From assembly GCA_003254905.1 (NCBI GenBank), contig QANU01101672.1:16491-80490 (forward strand): DNA of 64,000 bases. The letters run 5' to 3'. Positions 23,097 through 35,396 of the stretch are shown here, in pieces (the first letter of the stretch is position 1; every line of letters starts with the position of its first letter). Source of the DNA: Nissolia schottii. Taxonomy: Eukaryota > Streptophyta > Magnoliopsida > Fabales > Fabaceae. The translations under genes were made by a program, and so were the position numbers. The notes beneath the pieces were generated by a model. It worked only from the letters and a program-made list of their open reading frames with translations, searched no databases and was not told the DNA's origin.

Positions 23097-23277
23097 GGAG
23101 AAATACTTAGGTGCTCAAGGAGAACGTTTAATGTGTTTTCCATGAGCATCTACAACCATTGATTATTAGTATTATATATATATATATATATAGAGACATT
23201 TTAAATCTAAATCAATGGTTGTGGATGCTCATGGAGCATGCATTAAATGTGCTCTATGAGCACTCAAGTATTTCTCC
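23097..23277. mobile_element. Fold-back MITE
   Basis: The two halves are inverted copies of each other over about 70 bases each. The left begins GGAGAAATACTTAGGTGCTC, the right read inversely begins GGAGAAATACTTGAGTGCTC, and both run to CAACCATTGATT. An AT-repeat (23,173-23,191) forms the loop. I found no convincing target duplication, so the superfamily is not assigned. Confidence 0.85.
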
Positions 23278-23342
23278 TTCAATTGGAAGAGATCTCAATC
23301 AAATGTGAGCCCTACTAAAATCATATTCAATAATAGATAAAA

Positions 23343-23767
23343 TGAGTTAAATATGTTTTTAATTTCTCACAAATTTTGAATTTTGTATTTTACCCTTCAT
23401 AAATTTTTTTGTAAGGTTTTATTCCATGCCATCAAGTTAAGCCGTTAACTGCTGACATGACAATTAACTTAGCCACGTGACAAGTCATGTGCCATACATG
23501 TAACACGATTAACCCAACCATTGTTTCCTTTGTTGCTAGCGAATCGACTTCACTCAATTGCCCTCACCTGCTTATCTCCCCCCTCTCTCACCTTCCCCAC
23601 ATAGACAAGTTAATTGTCATGGCAGCAGTTAACAACTTAAGATGTCTATAGAGACTAAACCTTAATTACAAAAGAAATTTATGAGGGACAATTTTTACCA
23701 AATTTTTTTTATGAGGGGTAAAATATAAAATTCAAAATTTATGAGAGACTAAAAACATATTTAACCC
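23343..23767. mobile_element. Mutator-type MITE with 9-bp TSD
   Basis: This 425-bp element has inverted ends TGAGTTAAATATGTTTTTA and, read inversely, GGGTTAAATATGTTTTTAG, matching over about 50 bases. Exact 9-bp direct repeats TAGATAAAA flank it at 23,334-23,342 and 23,768-23,776. The GGGTTAAATATGTTTTTAGTCYCT terminus is one I associate with very common legume repeats; that link is from memory. No coding. Confidence 0.87.
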
Positions 23768-24174
23768 TAGATAAAAGTAAATCGTCACCATGTCCTAAAT
23801 ATAATGAGTACAAATAGCATTGCCCTATTGAATTAAACTTAAATAAGGTATAATAGAAACATAAATGCTCCGTGTACACTAGAAAGGTATATAATAGTTG
23901 TACGCTCACATTAATATAAATTTTCTGTCTCTTCTCCGCACTCTTCGTCACCTTATTATTCCACACTCTCCCTTCGTATTTTCTCAATTTTTTCACCTGC
24001 AATCTCCATTTATTTTTCATTATACTCTTTTTCTTTTTCTATGTTTCTCTTTGCTTGTTCTTTTTTTTTTTTTCCCATTTATTGCTTCTTTCTTCATTTT
24101 TAGGTCATTTTTAGGTCATTTTTGTTTTCTTCTTAAGACCTTATAGAGAGCATAAACGAGGATATTTTTCTCTG

Positions 24175-24850
24175 ATATAAGTTGTTCTATATGTGTTGTA
24201 ATGTTTTGATGTGGTATAATGTTTGTTTATATGTGTCGTAATATTTGTTTATGAGTATTGTAATGTTTATTTCTGTGTATTGTAATGCTTATTTCTTTGT
24301 GGTGTAATATTTTGGTGTGGTGTAATGTTTTTTATAAGTGTTGTAATGTTTGTTTAATTCGTCGATTTTGTGTGGTGTAATGTTTGTTGATGTGTAGTGT
24401 AACGTTTGTTTATGTGTGTTGCAATGCTTGTTTATGAGTTTTGTAACGTTTATTTCTTAGTGTTATAATATTTATTTATTTGTGATGTAATGTTGGTTTA
24501 TGAGAGAGTGACTAGGGGAGTAGGAGAGAAAGTGCGACATTTATTTTTTTGCTATTTAATTGGTGTGAGTCCCATTTTTTCATGTTCGATAATGTTTGTT
24601 TATTTATTTTTTAATATTTATTCATCTATTTTATAATATTTGTTTATGTGGAGACGTGAGCGTACACGTTTTAGAGTGTGAGTGAGGAGTGGGAGAGAGA
24701 GTGCAACAATTACTTTGTTCTATTTAATGTGACACAAACTTTGCTTTATTTTGTTTTCGTATGTGAAAATGTTTATTTATTGATTATATAATGTTTGTTC
24801 ATATGTCTTAAAATATTTGTTCATATGTCTATTTTAGTGTATGTCGTATA
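24175..24850. repeat. Degenerate minisatellite, TGTAATGTTTGTTTATGTG-like units
   Basis: About 20-24-base units of the form TGTAATGTTTGTTTATGTGT recur with substitutions more than a dozen times from 24,190 to 24,500, and more sparsely to 24,850. Two copies of a GAGAGAGTGMGACA / GAGAGAGTGCAACA spacer (near 24,527 and 24,695) suggest a higher-order unit of about 170 bases. No gene is evident. Confidence 0.65.
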
Positions 24851-25020
24851 CATAATTGTACAATAACAATGTTGTAAACATTTTTTTTAGTGTACACGTA
24901 TCATTTCTGTAATAGAAATTAAAAATAGCTCATGGAATTAAAGAAACCCGTGTTGAAAGGAACCAGGTGCGTATACAAATTTTATAAGGGTGCGGAAACT
25001 ACTAGACTGAATATTGTAAT

Positions 25021-25052
25021 ATTATAATAATAATAATAATAATAATAATATA
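25021..25052. repeat. (AAT)n microsatellite
   Basis: An uninterrupted TAA/AAT trinucleotide tract of about 30 bases. Confidence 0.93.
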
Positions 25053-25901
25053 TTAAATTTTACTCTCTCCTTTCTAATTAAGTGTCATTTTGACGATTTT
25101 TATTTTCTCTAAATTATCTGTACTCTCACCTTTTAAGGTAAAACTTATTAAGTTTTTAACTGTGCCTTAAATTTATTAAAAATTTAAAAATAGTAATTTT
25201 TTAATATTCCTTTTTTCTTCTCTTTTTATTAATATGTAGCACTTCAATCAAATTAAACAATGATATTTAATAAATATATTTTTTAAATTATTCTTAATTT
25301 TAAATTTCTTAATTTTTGTGTATTTAGTTAATGTGGCAAATAATTAACAACGAAGGGTAATGGTTTGGGATAGTTCTTTTGTTTTAAAAAGAAATTAATT
25401 TTGAATATTTACGGGTGCAAGAAGATTAAATCGGAAGGGATTCTTTTACAAAATTTGAAAATTTTAGTACATTAACTTGTTGTTGTGAAAACAAATATAA
25501 GCATAAAAAATGTAATATTATTAAAAATGTAATAAAATATAGATGGCTTTAAAATGAACTTATGAAAAAGTTGTTTGTTGAAAGAGCTAGGTGAATTATC
25601 ATGTCTTAAGTTTACTTTATATGATAATAATAAAATTCTATTGGGTGCAACTGGCTAGTTAATTAATATATTGTCAACTAGTAAAAAGCAGAACTCTTAT
25701 TCTTAAGTTAAAAATTGATCAAGTAAGCGAACGAACTCTCTCAATTTTTTAACATAACATTGCCGTATCTCGTCAACAACCAAAATAAAATAAATTATCC
25801 TATCCTACGTCATTGTCACATTACTTGATCGTTGGGAAATGCGTTAACCCCGTGGGCTAGCTACTGCTGGAGGAATCCAGCAACTTCCACAAATAAATGT
25901 T
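25053..25901. other. AT-rich spacer, nothing recognised
   Basis: No open frame, inverted-repeat element or conserved motif could be supported in this stretch. Confidence 0.6.
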
Positions 25902-26080
25902 TAATTATTATATATTGATAGTGTGTAAAAAATTTACATTATTATTTAATTAAAATGTTTTATATACATAACTTATGATTTTTTGAGTAGTAAATTAAAA
26001 AATTTATTGTTTTAAATTATATGATAAAATTTAATTGAATGACAATACATTTTTTTTACACCATTAATATATAGTAATTA
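25902..26080. mobile_element. AT-rich fold-back MITE
   Basis: Inverted ends of about 45 bases. The left is TAATTATTATATATTGATAG followed by TGTGTAAAAAATTTACAT. The right, read inversely, is TAATTACTATATATTAATGG followed by TGTAAAAAAAATGTAT. No clear target duplication was found. Confidence 0.65.
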
Positions 26081-27302
26081 AAATCTAATTTTTATTAGTC
26101 TCTTATCCCAATAGTTATTAAAAAAATTAATTTTATATAATGTCAAAATATAGACTTTGACTAGATTCAACGTGCAATGAGACATTAATATTTTATGTCA
26201 TAAAAAATAAGATTTAAATAATAAAAAATAAATATGGCACAAATTATATTTTTTCCCTTCAACGAGAGGGATCAATTTTGGTTTTTATTATGGTCTCATA
26301 CACTAAATTTAATTTATGATAAAATGAAATATTTATTCTTTATTTTTTTTTAGGAGAAAAGGCTAAATAAACACATGACAAGTTGTTATTGGCCATTCGT
26401 AATCCCTCTTCAGAGGGACTGAACGGCATTGAGACACGAGTTGCAGTCCCTCGGCCCCTCCACCATCTGCATAGTCCCTGGTCTCTCTTTGATTTCTGAG
26501 AAGAGGGATTTTAAATAAGGATCGTTTGACGACATGCTCTTAGCGAAAAAATGCAAGTGCACACGAAGTCATCTCTAGTTTAAAATTTGAATGGGAAAAG
26601 TAGAAGCGGGTGAAGTTACTAACAATTTGAATCAAATCATGGCACTAATATTCAAATACCAGGAATTACTAGTGTTCAGACGCGCAGAATACCAAGACAG
26701 TAACCATTGAAACAGTTACTTTGATTGGGTAACCTCATGATTTAGACAGTTCTACAGATCATTTACACTTAAGAAACTCTGAAATAACTCTTTGTATGCT
26801 GCAATGACAAACAGGAGTTACAAGCCAAAAAATTGAAAAACTAAATTATATTAATTAATACGTACTAAAACACTCAAATATAATAAAGATAATCCTGTGC
26901 TTAAAAATATCAATATATCTAATGTTAATATGTTTCTGAACATAGTTTGTAAAATAAATACTAAATTTTATTAATTGATGAATCATGATCACAAAATAAC
27001 TAATGAAGCTAATTATTAAAGTTATAAAAACATAGTTTATGCATGCCTCACATTTTAACTCTTATATTATAACAAGTGAATTATTATTGGGATTTAATTA
27101 ATGTTTTAAGAAGTGAGATGTATTATTGAATATCTATTATATTAATAAAATAGTAAAGCGTGTTATTTTAAGTCATAAAAATAATATGTAATTTTTAAAA
27201 ATGTATATGAGATTATTAGCATACCAAAGCAATTAAAATAATACCATATATAAAAATCAACTTAGAACACAAATATATATAGTATAATAATAAAACATCA
27301 AA

Positions 27303-27338
<36 letters not shown>

Positions 27339-27889
27339 ATGTTACAAGCATTTATTTTCTAATTATAGACCTTAGAAAGATTGAAAACATGATCAATGCA
27401 AATATCAATTAGAACATTAGCATGTAAAATAAGAAAGTAAATAATACAGTAAGAAAACTATAAATATTACAGCCTCATTGTAAACAAGTAAATAAAATAA
27501 TTAACTAGTAGAAATACTATATTTATTAAAATTCCAGTTTAGAATTATAATCTATAGCAGCTATTTCTTATTATTCTCATAACAAATGCTTCATGGTAAA
27601 ATTCTTATAACAATATGTGTAATGCTTTGTGCACTGGAAAATACAAATATAAAGCAATTACAAATTTCATGCATTAAGATATAAACATTAAGTGATTAAC
27701 AATTTATGCATATATATATATTGTATGATACTTTATTAAATATTGTTATTTCCGACAACAGGCAGTTGTATAAATAGTGTTAAATATCAAAAAGAATTAT
27801 ATAAATGTTGTTTGAAGACAATAGCATTAATAGTTACTGGAAAAATTTAAATTTATAAAATTCATCTTAAAAAACAAATACCAATCAAA
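26081..27889. other. AT-rich spacer with (AT)n tract
   Basis: Strongly AT-rich DNA with a 30-base (AT)n tract at 27,306-27,336 and no supported gene. A slightly more GC-rich stretch at about 26,390-26,530 has no recognisable coding pattern. Confidence 0.65.
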
Positions 27890-28526
27890 ATAATGGCTTT
27901 GTGATCTCGCGGGATTCCGGACCGATTTTCGGTCATCGTTAGAATTTAATAAGTATCGAAGGCACTCGTAAAATAAATTTTACGAACGAAAAATTACGAG
28001 TACCTTAGATTAAAATTAAATTCCTCATTAGAATTGTTTGAAAAATGTGATTGTAGGTTTAAATAATTTTTTGTACAAATTTTTGGTCATTACCGGAAAT
28101 TTAAGTACGTACCAGCGGTACCCGTAAAAATACACTTTTTATCGGGGAAAATTTAGAATATCCTAATTAAATCCCAATTTCTTATTTTAAGTGATTAATT
28201 AGTGTTAAATTATGTCTAGATAATTTTTATGTCGATCGTTAATTTTTTGCGCTCACGATCACGCGTAACCAAACAGTTAACGACCAAACACGAACCAATT
28301 TTTGGTGAAAACACATCAGCCCCACACGGCTGAAACGCTTCAATTCAGCCCCATACCCCCACTAACCACTCTCTTACACACTTACAATCAACCATACCTT
28401 AGGTCATACTCTTCACTATTCACCCATCATTACTCCTAATTCATTTAATCCATTTTAATTCAATTTTTTTTTCCAAATTTCCCTTCACAAACCGCACACT
28501 CAGCAGCCCCACTCCCATATTCACTT

Positions 28527-28558
28527 CCTTCTTCTTCTTCTTCTTCTTCTTCTTCTTC
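28527..28558. repeat. (CTT)n microsatellite
   Basis: An uninterrupted CTT tract in the leader of the LTR-type element. The minus-strand frame across it gives a poly-Glu run and is not coding. Confidence 0.93.
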
Positions 28559-29059
28559 ACAATTTTTCTGCAAAGCCAAAGAGTCAAGCTTCCAAAGAAC
28601 ACACCATTGCAACCAAGAGAAACTTAGGCATTCTTGCCTTATTCTCCTAAGCCAAAACCAAAACCAACACCACCAAGCCCCAACCCTCCTCATCTTCTTC
28701 TCATTTTTTGTCACTCAAGAACTAGAGTAGAGCATTGTCTTGTTCTCCCTAGAAACTTAAGCTTACTTCCCTCATAAGAAACAAATCACCATAGTCTCCA
28801 TTTTCAAAGGAATGAGGAATCAAGCTTGGTTTCACAAGACAATGAGGAATGAGGAATGAGGAATGAGGAACTCTCTCCTCAACACTCTCTCCACCAACAA
28901 CCTTCTTAGGAAGTGGGTAAATCTAGCCTAAACTACCTCTTGGTGGTTCTATACTTAAATGTATGATTATGTGAAAATATGTATATTATGCTTGATGATG
29001 TGCATGCATGTGTTTGATTTTTGTTTGGAAGTAAATATGTATTATTTTGGTTATTAAAA

Positions 29060-29800
29060 ATCTTTGGTGAAATACGCCAATAGGTGTGCATGGAAATCAG
29101 TTTTGAGAAAAGTGACATAAACGACGTTTTGGGCATGTAAGGGTAAAATCATCATTTATGAAAAATGGACTGAAAATCTGGGTTTATTTTCATGAAAAAT
29201 GGGTTCAGAGCTATTAAAAACCTTGGGATTAAGTCCTGAGTCCATCGGGTGGTGGTTAACTAAAATTCTAAAGAAAATTGGTTTTTCGAACAAAAATGAC
29301 GTTTTGGCCATATGAGGGCAGAATTGTAATTTTGGGTACAGGGACCGAAAATCTGGGTTTGTTTTCATGAAAAATGGGTTCTGAGCTATCAAAAACCTTG
29401 GGATTAATTCTTGAGTCCATTGGGTTGTTGTTAACTAAAATTTTAAAGAAAATCGGCTTTTCGGGCAAAAACAATGTTTTGGGCATATAAGGGTCTAACT
29501 GTAATTTCAGCTATAGGGAAAAAAATCTGGGTTTTTTTTAGGAAAAATGGGTTCAGAGCTATCAAAAACCTTCGGGTGAAGTCTTGAGCCCATCAGGCTT
29601 TTGCAAAGTTCAAAGAAAATTGGTTTTTTTCGGGTGACAAACGCCGTTTTGGGTAGAAAGGGTAAATCTGTACTTTCAGAACCTTGGTCATGAAATCTGG
29701 GCTTATAAGTGTGAGAAATGATCTTAGAGATATCAAATACCCTGGGATGAGGTCTTGGACCCATTGGGTCTTTGATAACCAAAATTCTAAAGGAAAGAGG
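29060..29800. repeat. Tandem array of ~173-bp units
   Basis: Four imperfect units share GGGTTCAGAGCTAT..AAAAACCTTGGGAT, starting at about 29,201, 29,376, 29,549 and 29,719 (spacing about 170-175). Each unit also has a GACGTTTTGGGCATA-type segment. Overlapping minus-strand frames repeat PIFHENKPRFSV because of the tandem structure. A further single unit occurs near 58,970-59,100 in a sister element. Confidence 0.85.
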
Positions 29801-31406
29801 CTACGAATATCCTTACGATTACTGTCTCACTTTAACGTATGTATGATGATGTAGATGATAATGTATTGTGTGCTTTGATAATGCATATTATCTCTATATT
29901 AATGTTATTTTCCATCATTAGGACAAGGTCGTCATTAGGACCTTAGGACGACCCTCGACAATTAGAAGACATCACCTAATCATTAACAAAGACCATAATT
30001 AAACTTAGGGAATATGAGATATCTTAAGAAGGTTCCGGCCACCATGGGCACGGAAAACCTTAAAGAGAAGTACATAGTTAAATAATAGGGAATCCCCCTC
30101 TATTGGTATGTCTGAAGGACAAGCTGTCGCCGATCCCACCAGGTGGATTGGTTTACGATGAACATAGGCCTACGCTTGAACATATGACTACTGTCATAGA
30201 CAAAGAAAAGAAAAAGACACAAAGGAAGGACAAAGACACGTGAAAAGGGTTACAAAGGTTAAAGAATGTAACGTGAAGTTAAGAAAGAAAAGAAAAGAAA
30301 GATAAATGAAAGAACTTCTTGTCGCGTCAACATGATGACTCCCTGCATGATTTGAGGTTTGCAAGGAAGGCTGGGCTACTCCTTGCATGGTTTGAGGTCT
30401 GTAAGGAGGGCGTGACTTGATAAGACGACTTTCCTACAAGGTTTGAGGTCTGCAGGGAAGGTCAGGCTACTCCTTGCATGGTTTGAGGTCTGCAAGGAGG
30501 GCATGACGTCGATATCGCTACCTTCTTGCTGGATATGAGGTCCTCGGGAAGGGTATTATTTCCCTATGTGTAGAGAATTCGTGATTTGTGTTCGAAAGCG
30601 CACTGATATAATAGGTAATTCAAGATTAAAATTTCCCCCTAATCACCTAGTAATTAGATAAAGTTGCTCAAGACTAGCATGAATAATAACCGGTAGGGAT
30701 GTTAGTACGTTATGACACCTAGAGACCCCCTGAGCGGTGGAATCATACTCGAGAAGAAAGCGATTAGTGATGCCCTAAGGATTCCCACTAAGGACGCAAT
30801 GTTCTCATCCCCACTCACTTATGATTCCAAGAGAGCACAACGAGTACGCTGGAGCATAGGAGAGGTTACCGGACGAATGAAGACCTTGGCATTAAGGGCC
30901 AAAGGGAGAGCAGCGTGACAACTAAGCTCATTATTGCATCGTGTTGTATTTTGTATTCTTGTATAGCTAGATGGATTTATTATGCCATCAACATTTCAAT
31001 GCAAGTAGTTGTAATAGTTATATGTAAGTATAAACCTGTGTGCAACCGTTTTCTGGACCGATATGGATAGGATTATACTATGACTTCTCTGAATTTGCTA
31101 TGTGTATTTATTTAGTTTAACGATAAAACGTCTAAAGTCTCGTAGACTCTATTGCTCGCTTATATATGTACACTTTCTTAAACTCGCACGACTCATACTT
31201 TATGTTTTAATAAATAAAAGAAAATGTTTTAAATCGGTCCATATTTTGGGTAAAGAGATATTTTCAAAAGAAATAGGACTATGGGTATTCTAACCAAGCA
31301 GATAAAAACCTAGTTAAGCATGGTTTACGACTTGAGCATAAGCTAGTTAGCTAGGGTGTTTCAGATCGCACGTGAAAATTAACAATGTTTTAGTGTGTGT
31401 CAAATT

Positions 31407-31424
31407 TGGCACTAATGCCAGGGA
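31407..31424 (+). other. Degenerate primer-binding site
   Basis: TGGCACTAATGCCAGGGA lies four bases after the LTR end. Athila-type elements usually carry TGGCGCCGTTGCCGGGGA here, complementary to tRNA-Asp. This copy has about five substitutions, mostly transitions as expected from cytosine deamination. Confidence 0.65.
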
Positions 31425-31754
31425 AACAATTTAGCCAATTCTTTTTTCTTTTTTTTTATCTTTTTCTTTCTTTTTCTGTTTTCTAAAAATAAATCATTTT
31501 TGTTTTTATTTATTTTTGTCCTAAAATGTGATATCATGTACTTTAACAATTTTCCTAGTTCGCAGTGGTCTAGTGTTCCTTGCTTTTCAGGTAATGGAGA
31601 GGATTTTGACAGTTTTAAGTGGAGGTATGACCGAAGAGAAGGATGGACGAATTTGGGAGGTTGCCTAAGGACATCGTTCGAAGGGTATTGTAGACCTTGT
31701 CGCACAATATCATCGTGTTTTCTGAACAACAATAGGAAGACCACTTGAGTCGAT

Positions 31755-32143
31755 ATGGGGTGATAACTTTACCATCCTACCCTTACCAACCTTCCCTCGA
31801 CCTTACCTTTCCTTCCCCTACCCAATCGATGTATGCCATTACTAACCACCACCACCTGAACTTCTACTATATACACAGGACCCATATCCACCACATTCCT
31901 ACTTACCAGATCCCAGATTACCCATCGACATTCACACCTTCTTACCAANATGGGGTGATAACTTTACTGTCCTACCCTTACCAACCTTCCCTCAACCTTA
32001 CCTTTCCTTCCCCTACCCAATCGATACATGCCATTACTAACCACCACCACCTGAACTTCTACTATATACACAGGACCCATATCCACCACATTCCTACTTA
32101 CCAGATCCCAGATTACCCATCGACATTCACACCTTCTTACCAA
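31755..32143. repeat. 194-bp tandem duplication around an N (31,949)
   Basis: 31,755-31,948 is repeated at 31,950-32,143 with about five substitutions. The N sits exactly at the junction. A plus frame reads through both copies (31,745-32,218), but its repeated half comes from the duplication. It lies in the gag-like region of the Athila derivative and shows no recognised domain. Confidence 0.92.
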
Positions 32144-32158
32144 CACCAGCAACAAACT

Positions 32159-35100
32159 TGTAACACCCTAGCTAACTGCATACCCTCGAGTAGTATGCAA
32201 TGCTCACTAGGTTGTTAATCACTTGGTGGGAATACTTATAGTCCCTCATTACTTTTTCGAAAATACTAGATAAAGGAAAATATGGACCAATTTAAAACTT
32301 TTTATGTTGAGTGCTTATTCATAAAGTATGAGCCTTGTGTGAATCAAAGTATATATATAAGACAAACGATAGAGCTTGAGGCTTACAACGAATAGTCATT
32401 CATAGCATAAATATTTACATAAGCAGGTACCTGGTCATTCACAGATAATTACAACAAGTACATCATATAATAATAGTTACATATACAAGACATAATCATT
32501 CATATAATAAAAGTTCATCCATCGTACAAGTAGCTAAGCATGACTTCATAGCCTTGAAGATCTATCTGTCTATCATCGATGGCTTGTCCTTCGTTCTTTG
32601 TTGATCCTCTTGTTGCTTCTCATAGCTCACGTCTGCTCCTGGAAGCATAAGTGAGTGGGGGTGAGAACATTCGTCCTTAGTGGTTTACCTTGGCGTCGAG
32701 GGATCTTTTTAACTCACTTATCAGCCGGCCGCTCAAGTGTTTCTAAGTGAACATGCATACTAACATCCTACTGATTATTATCTGGCCTAAAGTCCTGAAC
32801 GGCTTTATCTACTTTACTAGGTGATTGGGGAACTAGTCTTGCTTATCTAAGTTCTCGTGCTTGTTAACTTTTCTCGCGTATATACATAGCCGTCTCGAGC
32901 ATTCTCTTGACGGTATTTACTTCATACACATGCTCATATACATTACCATATACTTATACATTACGTACTCATTCATCATATCATTTCATCATCATTCATT
33001 TCATACTTTATGCATGCTAACTTTGAGGCTCTCTCATGCGTACCGGCTAACTAATGGACCGGGACGCATCCTGCTTTCCATGCTCTCGGCTAACTAATGC
33101 ACTGAGGCTGCGTCGGCTCCCAGCTAACTAATGGACCAGGGCCGCGCTGAGTCTTTCCCACTCATGTAGATGCAGCCAAACATCTACAACCTGCTTCTGT
33201 CCTCTGATTGATGTCGACCAGTGATGAAAGCTTTTTCGCAATGGTTTTGCCCTCGTGTTTAATTAATATATCCTTTCTACAGCTTTCAGATCCTTAAAGG
33301 ATCCGATTGCAGTATAGTCAGGTATAATCGTCTCCTCAGGGATTGTGTTTTATGAAACAACCGACTTGTTGTTATTTTAAGCTTACGAAAAGAGTTGGTT
33401 TCTTAATTAAAACTAAGAGTGACAATTTGGAAACAAGGTAAAAGATAGAACGATTTGTGATGTTTAGTTAAGCAAGGTGAGAAAGGTGTTGGGATTTTTA
33501 GTGACAATGTCTCTAAATGCAACCTTAAGTTTTATGAATATGACTTATGCGTCTTTTGATTTTATCGCCACCAGTTCTTATCTTAATCATCTTTTCTCAA
33601 GCATGTTAAGATCACAAGTTCCTTTATTAGGTTGTCAAATATCTTGCACAAACTCAACATAGTAACTTGACGTTAGTGCGGGTGTTCACACGATTAGTTC
33701 TTAGGTTCCAGTTATGGCAATTAAGAACTAAGTAAATTGATCTCGGTCAAGCTTAACAATTGTAACTTCCGTTCGCAATTTTTAAGCATAGGATCGAGTT
33801 TTGCATAGCGCTATGATTCTTAACTTGGTTATAACTTAACAAGTATAACTACCGTCCATACAGGCGAGTCTCAAGTTAAGAATCACAGTACTAGCAAAAG
33901 CTAGCATTAAACACAAGATCAATTACTAAAATCATAAAAACTTCATAGAGTCATAAGCATAAGAAAGCGGTTACATTTAGGAAACAANCGTAAAGTAGGT
34001 ATGAATATAAATTTAATTTGAACAACAAAAGCGCAGACAAATTTTCTAAGAGATTGGCATGGTTGTGACAAGATCTAGAGCTATGTCAAGATCCTAGAAA
34101 GTGGTTAAAAAGGCTTTCATCAGTCCCACAAGCCTTGTTCTCTCCAAAGCTTGAGCTCCTCCCTTCTCCAAGATGACAAGTTCATGAGCAAGGTGGAGGG
34201 TGATGGGGTTGTTCCCCTTGATTTCGGATGGAAGGAAATGAACAGAGATGAGGAGACTTGAGGGCTGTGTTTAGAGAAAAATGAAGGAAAGCTTTAAGAA
34301 GCAATTGTTTCTGGCACGGTTTTGCTTCGCTTATGGAAGTGTAGTCTATAGGCAAAGTGTGGTGGGATGGGGGAAAAGCTTTAGAAATCGTGTGGAGAGA
34401 AAAATGCAAGGCGTCAGGGGAGTGAAGAAGAGGATTGGCTTTGGGAGAGTGAGGTCTCGGTTTTGAGGGGCTGAGGGTGAGGGAAATTAATTGAATTTTA
34501 GGATTTAGAAAAAGTGATGAATAGTAGAAAGCATGGGCATAGGTATGGCCATGTGTAAGAAAAGTAAGGTGATGGGAATTTGGAAGCATAATTTAAGGGA
34601 TTGGACAAAATCACGATCAGACCCGTGCAGCCCTACCTCACCTAGTCAGCTACTGAAATTTCATTTTCTCCCGGTTCCGGTTCGCTCGTGATTTATCGCT
34701 CGCAATCTCGGTGCGTCGCGCACGGTCGTCCGAAAAATATTCCGTTTATACCGTCGCGATCCTCTAATTTCCCCCTACCTAAGGGTATTAATATTTAAAG
34801 GTGTTTTGTGAATTTTTCTCCGGAGGATTATTTTCACAAACACCTTTTGCGCGTTAGAAAATTTTATCGACGAACAACGACTGTTCGGTTGTCTGCCGAA
34901 CCTCAGGCCGCGACACGTCTTATTTCATAGGGATATTCTACCTATTATTTTCCCATTTGAATTCCCTAATCATGATTAGAAAATTAATTTAATATTTATG
35001 TTTACGATTATTTCCCTAAGGGAAAATCGGGATGTTCGCAGTCCCGGTACTTTACGTACGGCTATCCTGAAAATGTTCCGGACATATCCTCATGATCTAC

Positions 35101-35396
35101 TAATTTTCTCTTATTAGTAGTTGAGTCTGGTGGAGATATTTGGGAAATTATTATTTTATTAGTATATTTTACGGGTACTTTCGGTATCCAGAAAAATTCC
35201 TGATTGGTCTGAAAATCGTCCTAAGTCTCGGAAAAATTCGCGGGGTCACGACACCTTAGTTTTTGACTATGATTCTTAGGAGTTAAGGGTGACTCTTATG
35301 AATTAAAGGTAATAATTTAATTTTATTACTTCTTTAATTAACCTATAATTGTCTATTACGCTAATTATCCGTACAGTGAAAAAGCGGGATGTTACA
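32159..35396 (-). mobile_element. Complete solo-LTR-like long element, TSD AAACT
   Basis: On the plus strand it runs from TGTAACACCCTAGC to GCGGGATGTTACA, so the element is in minus orientation. Perfect 5-bp direct repeats AAACT flank it at 32,154-32,158 and 35,397-35,401. It interrupts the internal region of the Athila derivative. It carries the family's conserved blocks (32,650-32,695 and 34,700-34,755, inverse orientation) and no coding domain. A GATGAAAGC-type element (33,222-34,121) is nested within it. Confidence 0.85.
33222..34121. mobile_element. GATGAAAGC-type terminal-repeat element
   Basis: It begins GATGAAAGCTTTTTCGC and ends AAAAAGGCTTTCATC. It is bounded by a possible 3-bp duplication AGT (33,219-33,221 and 34,122-34,124, within one base). 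An N at 33,988 interrupts it. The 133 bases after the N are an exact inverted copy of 11,101-11,233. The two ends are related only at the outermost part, so the right end may come from a second insertion joined at the N. The interior shares GCCACCAGTTCTTA and GCAGTATAG words with 11,101-11,582. No coding domain; class unknown. Confidence 0.5.

Larger units (their letters stand above)
27890..31363 (+). mobile_element. Long-LTR-type element, 5'-truncated
   Basis: Its 3' terminus CTAGGGTGTTTCA ends at 31,363. The interior has the family's conserved parts: GATCTCGCGGGATTCCGG near 27,903, a CT-rich leader with (CTT)n at 28,527-28,558, and the CCCACTAAGGAC...CCCCACTCAC block near 30,785-30,825. It also shares 30,000-30,160 with 10,735-10,900. 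About 140 bases of the 5' end, including TGTAAC, appear to be missing. To its right lies the tail of an Athila-type 5' LTR (31,364-31,402), so it inserted into that LTR. No protein domain. Confidence 0.65.

Noticed and set aside
29156..29782. Three overlapping minus frames with repeated PIFHENKPRF
   Set aside because: The peptide repetition is explained by the 173-bp tandem array; spacing is not consistently a multiple of three and the frames shift.
31745..32218. 157-codon frame with an internal repeat
   Set aside because: It reads through an N at the junction of a 194-bp duplicate that is probably an assembly artefact, and carries no recognised domain.
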